NCBI GenBank assembly: GCA_029706075.1 | Contig: JAINUG010000020.1 | Span: 6,043,860-6,107,859 of the forward strand | From: Aldrovandia affinis | Lineage: Eukaryota; Chordata; Actinopteri; Notacanthiformes; Halosauridae | DNA length: 64,000 bases | Direction of reading: 5' to 3' | The notes under the pieces: model-generated | Database searches by the model: none | Seen by the model: the letters and a program-made list of their open reading frames with translations, nothing else | Told to the model about the DNA's origin: nothing | Made by a program: the position numbers and the translations under genes | Shown: positions 59,341 to 64,000 of the stretch, piece after piece | How the letters are laid out: every line of letters begins with the position of its first letter | Numbering within the stretch: the stretch's first letter is position 1

Positions 59341-60130
59341 GCGGGGAGGCTGCTCATGAGCGTTCGCATCCTCTCTGGCTGCTGAGCTCAAAACGCCTCC
59401 CAGTACATCACCCTCGGTTCTCTTGTTGGTCCGAGCACCCACTCCTCTTCAGGGCTGCATCGGGCAGCGACTTGAGCACACTGCGTTAAGCACATCAGTT
59501 CCACAGGATTACATAAATGCACGCTATTAAAGCCTCCCTTAACCGCATAGCAGTGCTCTAATCACAACACAGCTCGACTTCAACGTCACTCACTCCAGTC
59601 TCTACAAAACACATCCTGCCATGTTAGGGAATGGATGAGCTCCACTGGGGGAGACCTGGTTCGTCGATGCCAAACTGGAAGTCGGGTACAGTAGTCAGTT
59701 TACAGCAGCAACCAACGTGTGAAGGGCGCCTGTCCTAAAACGGCCTTGGAATTTTGTGTGGGGAAAAAAAAAGTAAGTGCCCTGGGGAACCGGTAGCTTC
59801 TTTTTTTAAGCGCCTATCACTTCGGCTGTCCCTCTCCTCACATCTCAAACCAGGCCTTGTTAGGCTGGCTATTTTGCTTTTTTTTCCCCTTTGAGGGCGA
59901 TGCCATATTTAAGATCCTCTGGATACGGTAAGGTATATCATCAAAAGCACGGCTATGAGGTTTTTTCTTCTTTTTCCTCTCCCTCTTTGGAATCGTTGCT
60001 GAATTACGTTGCTGAGTTTCATTCTTGTGTTGTCTTCAAAAGCAAAGTCCCCCAATTTCCTCCTAGAAGTAAAGACTTTGTTGGGCAGGGAGCCGAGGGT
60101 TCCACTGTCTAAGCTTCTGGACAGCGGTAA
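59341..60130 (+). other. GC-richer block with a weak candidate first exon
   Basis: This block is less AT-rich than its surroundings and free of recognised repeats. ATGCCATATTTAAGATCCTC at 59900 opens a short frame (MPYLRSSGY) that runs into a good donor, TACGGTAAGG, at about 59928. Alone it does not identify a gene; the downstream exons would lie beyond the window. Confidence that it is a real exon is low. Confidence 0.2.
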
Positions 60131-61147
60131 CAATGCTCTCTAGAACCACTCTCGAGAACAGTCAGAATCATAAATGTATGCAACTATGAATGCAAAATCG
60201 ACGCCAATAAACGTTCAAATATTACATCCAAAGGCAAACTTTTGTTAATACAGGTCCAAATGTATACTGCACATATTACAAGATGGCAATTTTTAATATG
60301 GAAATATATGCTTTATCAAAAACTGCATTTAGGGAATTAAATGAAATTGTGTCCATTCAGATTGAATGTTGGTAAACAGTTGACTGACAACCTACAGTGC
60401 ATGCATGTTTTCTAATGATATTAAGAACATGTACACCACATGCTATTATCTCCATATGAGTTACATTGAAATACTAGTGGTAGACCCTTGAATTGCCCCA
60501 CATCGACCTCTTATCATGGTAGCCAATTCTAGCATGCTAACTTGCTAATGCAATGCTATGGATTATTATGAGCTTCATTATCAAATTAATAAAATGGTTT
60601 TCTAAATGAGGTAAATGTTAACTATGCGGATTTAAATGATAAATATGCTTAGGAGTTAGTTTAAACATTGATAAGCTAGTTACCTAAATGCTAACTGACT
60701 CCATTTAGATATTGCTTGGTTGATTATGAATTTCTCAGTGGTGCAGATTGTTAAGACACAGATCTGCACATCCTGAGATCCAGTGTCAGTGCATGTCATA
60801 TATTTAAACTTTTCCAATTGTGGAATTGAAGCTTTCCACATAATAACAGTAATTAAGAAAATTGTGAAATTTATTTGTATATGCTTATTTTAGGCTTGTT
60901 GGCACTTTATGATTGGACCCCTTAACCACTGCTTGCAGCTAAATTAATTTTTTAAAATATTTGAAAAATGTTATTCTTTATCCAAGAGTAATGAACCTTC
61001 CTACAGAAGAGTGGGTTTACAAAGATGTACAGGAAGAACAAAGCAGACTCAACTCCAGGTGTCAGAGGGGTCGGATCCAGAATGACTGATAACGTTTCCA
61101 CTGACCTTGATCAACTGTCCCGTCAGCATCTTCACACATAATGACAT

Positions 61148-61325
61148 TACATTACTTATTTGCTTAGCATCCTTCTCCAGAGTGCCTTACACAGCTTACA
61201 TATCCAACATACTATCCATTCATACAGCCGTGTATTAACTGAAGCAATTCAGGTCAAGTACTTCGGTCAAGGCAAAAGTGGCAGAGCCCCACCAGCCACT
61301 TGACCACTACACCACAACGCTCCCC
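61148..61325 (+). repeat. SINE-like dispersed repeat fragment
   Basis: TCTCCAGAGTGCCTTACACA, CTGAAGCAATTCAGGTCAAG and a terminal CACTTGACCACTACACCACA follow the order of the copy at 672-885. Confidence 0.6.
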
Positions 61326-64000
61326 CAAAGTTAATAACTATATTTATTGAAAAGATGCTGGTACTTTCAAATGATAAGCATATTACTCAAATGACTCAGG
61401 GCTGCAACATTTTTTGTTTACATGCTAGACTTAATTCCGTTAAGCGCATCCAAGTCTGTCACTATGGATTAAAATAGGTAGATTTTGCAAGAAGTCAGCA
61501 TTTTTAAATGGCAAGCGTGCAAATACATTACCAAGATTGTAATGTTGCAATGCAAGAATGACGATTTATGACTTTAGAAACAGACATGTTAAAAGGTTGA
61601 AAAATGGTTGCTAGGTATTAGCTAGCTGGCTGAACATAAACAATGCCAAATACAGTTCAATAAAGGAAGTGCATTCCCTCAAAAGAACACCCTTTTTAGA
61701 ACACCATCTCTGTCCCACTGCATTCTGGGAGAGAAGGTGGTCATCGCTTAGTGCAGTGAGCAGCATGCAGTGGCTTTAGAAACTCCACTCCATATGGTAA
61801 AACAACTGACCGCTTTTGCTTCCCTCAGTAGCTAGGCACATAGCACGGTCTACAGCACACACATTGCGTCTGTCAAGGTTTTTGGACTTAAGAGGAATGT
61901 GAAGTAAAGGAACGTCTACACAACAAGGACCACTTCATAAGTACTTTTAAAAAATCTAAAAACATGATCTACTGGGGACCATGACAGCCTCTGTATGCAA
62001 AGCAAACATCGATTTAATTCAAACATTTGCATTTATTTTATGAAAAAAATGATTTTTTTAAGTGCATTTTCTTCTAATACACCGAAGGAAACGGTTTACA
62101 TTGCTTGTGGAAATAAGTGTCATTTTGAGTGTTTTATAAATGCATTTTATCCAATATTGAATAAATCGAGTGTTCTCATTAAAGGATTTAGTAATTACCC
62201 CTAACGTAAAACATAAATCAGTCTGTAATGGATCTATTCATTCAAATTAGTTGGTGGATCAAGCAAGTGATTGCTATTGATCTTTCTGTGTACCGTCTAC
62301 ATTAGGGAGTCAATGGCTGCTGGGGGTTTTACGGTGTCCCGATGCCACCTAGTGATACTCATCTGTAATGATCGCGTGTGAACAACATCCTCTTGCTGCC
62401 CAGTATTTAAAAAATGAAGACCTGTTTTGGGAACAGCTGGCACCCACCTGACTGGTGAAATTTAATCTAAACCCTTATTGTTTTTATTTAAAAATTCATT
62501 TACACAAGAGAGGAGAGTTCATGATGGGGACTGGTACAGTAATGAGAAGACTTCACAAGTAGAAAATTCACACAGTCATAATATTCTTTCAACACCATAA
62601 AAAAGCAAGACTCCGTTTATAAAAAGGAAGAACACAGGCAAGAAATGTCCAGAATCTTTTTTTTCCAAATAGACAATGATGGCACAGCTTCTTCTTGTTA
62701 TAAATGATCAATTCCAGGAAAGTTATCGTTTCTGTTCAGGTCTTCTCTTGCCATCTATGTTGACCGCAGAGAAGGAAGTGAAAAGTTTGTGGCAGCTGTG
62801 TGGAATAAGGATAAGACGGCTTTGCAATCATGATCAGAAAGTCTTACGGAGCCACAGACACCTTCTTTAGTGCTGCTCTCCGCAGAAACACCCAGAAGCC
62901 ATGGAGAAGAAAACAGTCATTGTGGTTGAGATTGGTTCTCCAGAAACATGGGCAAGGCTCTTGGGTGCACTGCTAGGGGACAGAAGAGATTGAATGTGAA
63001 TCTGCATTGGGGTCCTGCAAGTTGGGGACAAGGACAGCAAATGGTGCTCTCTTGGCCTCCCGCCGCCAGGTGGCACTATGCTTTGCATTTTCAGTCCAAC
63101 CCCTGGACATCAAGCTGTTTGTATGATGGTGGACCCAAATTGCCTGTAAAATTATACCGAGAGAGTCAAGAGAAAAGGACACAGAGAAAGAGCAACAGTA
63201 TGACTTGGCAGACATGGGTCTTATGGTGTAAAATGGGAACTTGAAATTATTTTCATTGGATATGGGACGTCTAGCTTCTAGAGATTTTGGTAGTTCTTTT
63301 ATCTGCATTTGAAGAGATAAGTTCATAGCTGACGATTATTTGTTTATTTGTTTATTATTGATTATTTTATAGTATTATTTGTCCTTCGCTGTGAACATAC
63401 AGCTAATTTTTCAAGATTAATATTAATACAAAACAAATTATATGATAGATTCCACTAAATATGACTGTGAACTTGTATAAATGTATGATTGAAAGAAATA
63501 TTTTTAAATATAAAATATTTTCACATTATGAAAATTGTGCTCTTTCCATTTCTTTTTCAAATGTAATAATTCTAGGAACAATTTTTTCCACACCAACACA
63601 GCAGAATGAGCTAAATGACAGGCTTCTGATTAATACAGAAAGGTAGTGATGCTGCATGTAATTTCTTCTTCATTGTAAAAGGTTTTCACTGTTTTAAAAC
63701 AGGTTATGTTCATTTTTCCATGTCATTCTTGTAGCATGATTGGAGATGGTTAGGCTAAGCACTGTAGTGTGCAAGAAGGCTGCAGGAACAGGTGTTTTTC
63801 TTTAAATTGAATACCACTTACCCAGTCTGCAAAATATTTAACAATAACAATATTCAACTAGTTAGGGACACCATTTAAAATGTAAATGTACTGAAAATTG
63901 TAAAATGAGCACGTCATTTCTCACCACAGTTTAAAATGTACACATATTGAAAAGCATGGAATTGGTTTTTCAACAGAAGACTCTCTAAATGTGAGGTCTT
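61326..64000. other. Intergenic, no gene recognised
   Basis: AT-rich. Open frames such as 62948-63244 have no recognisable domain. No transposon termini, RNA genes or tandem arrays were seen. Confidence 0.5.

Overview
The window is a piece of a ray-finned fish (teleost) nuclear genome. The evidence is spliced vertebrate genes with GT/AG introns, an AT-rich background, long CA/TG tracts, and a typical teleost repeat load: Tc1/mariner elements with TA duplications, hAT foldback elements, tRNA-derived SINEs and L1/Tx1-like and jockey-like LINE fragments. There are no prokaryotic operons, CRISPR arrays or phage genes. I cannot name the species.

Three protein-coding genes can be rebuilt exon by exon. 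(1) znf76 (+), 338-2754: the window opens inside the gene and holds its last six visible coding exons, namely the final two C2H2 fingers and the glutamine/threonine-rich C-terminal half, ending in SEAGC. (2) A BTG1/BTG2-class antiproliferative gene (-), 34417 down to 32208: two coding exons, 172 aa, with a long 3' UTR down to about 30890. Its 1.7-kb intron has been reshaped by a 486-bp tandem duplication and a 23-bp minisatellite. (3) A divergent member of the PDZRN3/PDZRN4/PDZD4 family (+), 50881-56687: five coding exons predicting about 633 aa. It keeps the MGC N-terminus, the first half-PDZ exon, the family C-terminal block and the terminal SVTTV, but I find no exon for the canonical complete PDZ domain.

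Between the genes: about 4.0-30.9 kb is a gene desert. It holds a duplicated unique segment (11.3 and 15.1 kb), a 517-bp inverted-repeat element with many copies of a CTTAGGC motif (16.7-17.2 kb), a CA-rich VNTR (20.9-21.4 kb), two opposed 206-207-bp palindromic hAT-type elements (23.6 and 24.1 kb), a LINE-Tc1-LINE composite (24.7-27.7 kb) and two SINEs with target-site duplications (29.9-30.5 kb). About 34.8-50.6 kb holds LINE and Tc1 remnants, a complete-ended Tc1 element (42961-44198) and a 1.65-kb TIR element carrying a broken, intron-containing zinc-finger gene (47087-48731). About 58.1-64 kb holds only repeat fragments and one weak candidate first exon near 59.9 kb.

The three genes do not form a pathway: a transcription factor, an antiproliferative adaptor of the CCR4-NOT type and a putative membrane-associated scaffold simply lie side by side. 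I see no new defence or metabolic system. The most unusual items are the PDZ-less PDZRN-like gene, the CTTAGGC-studded inverted-repeat element, the element carrying an intron-containing gene remnant, and the minisatellite inside the BTG intron.
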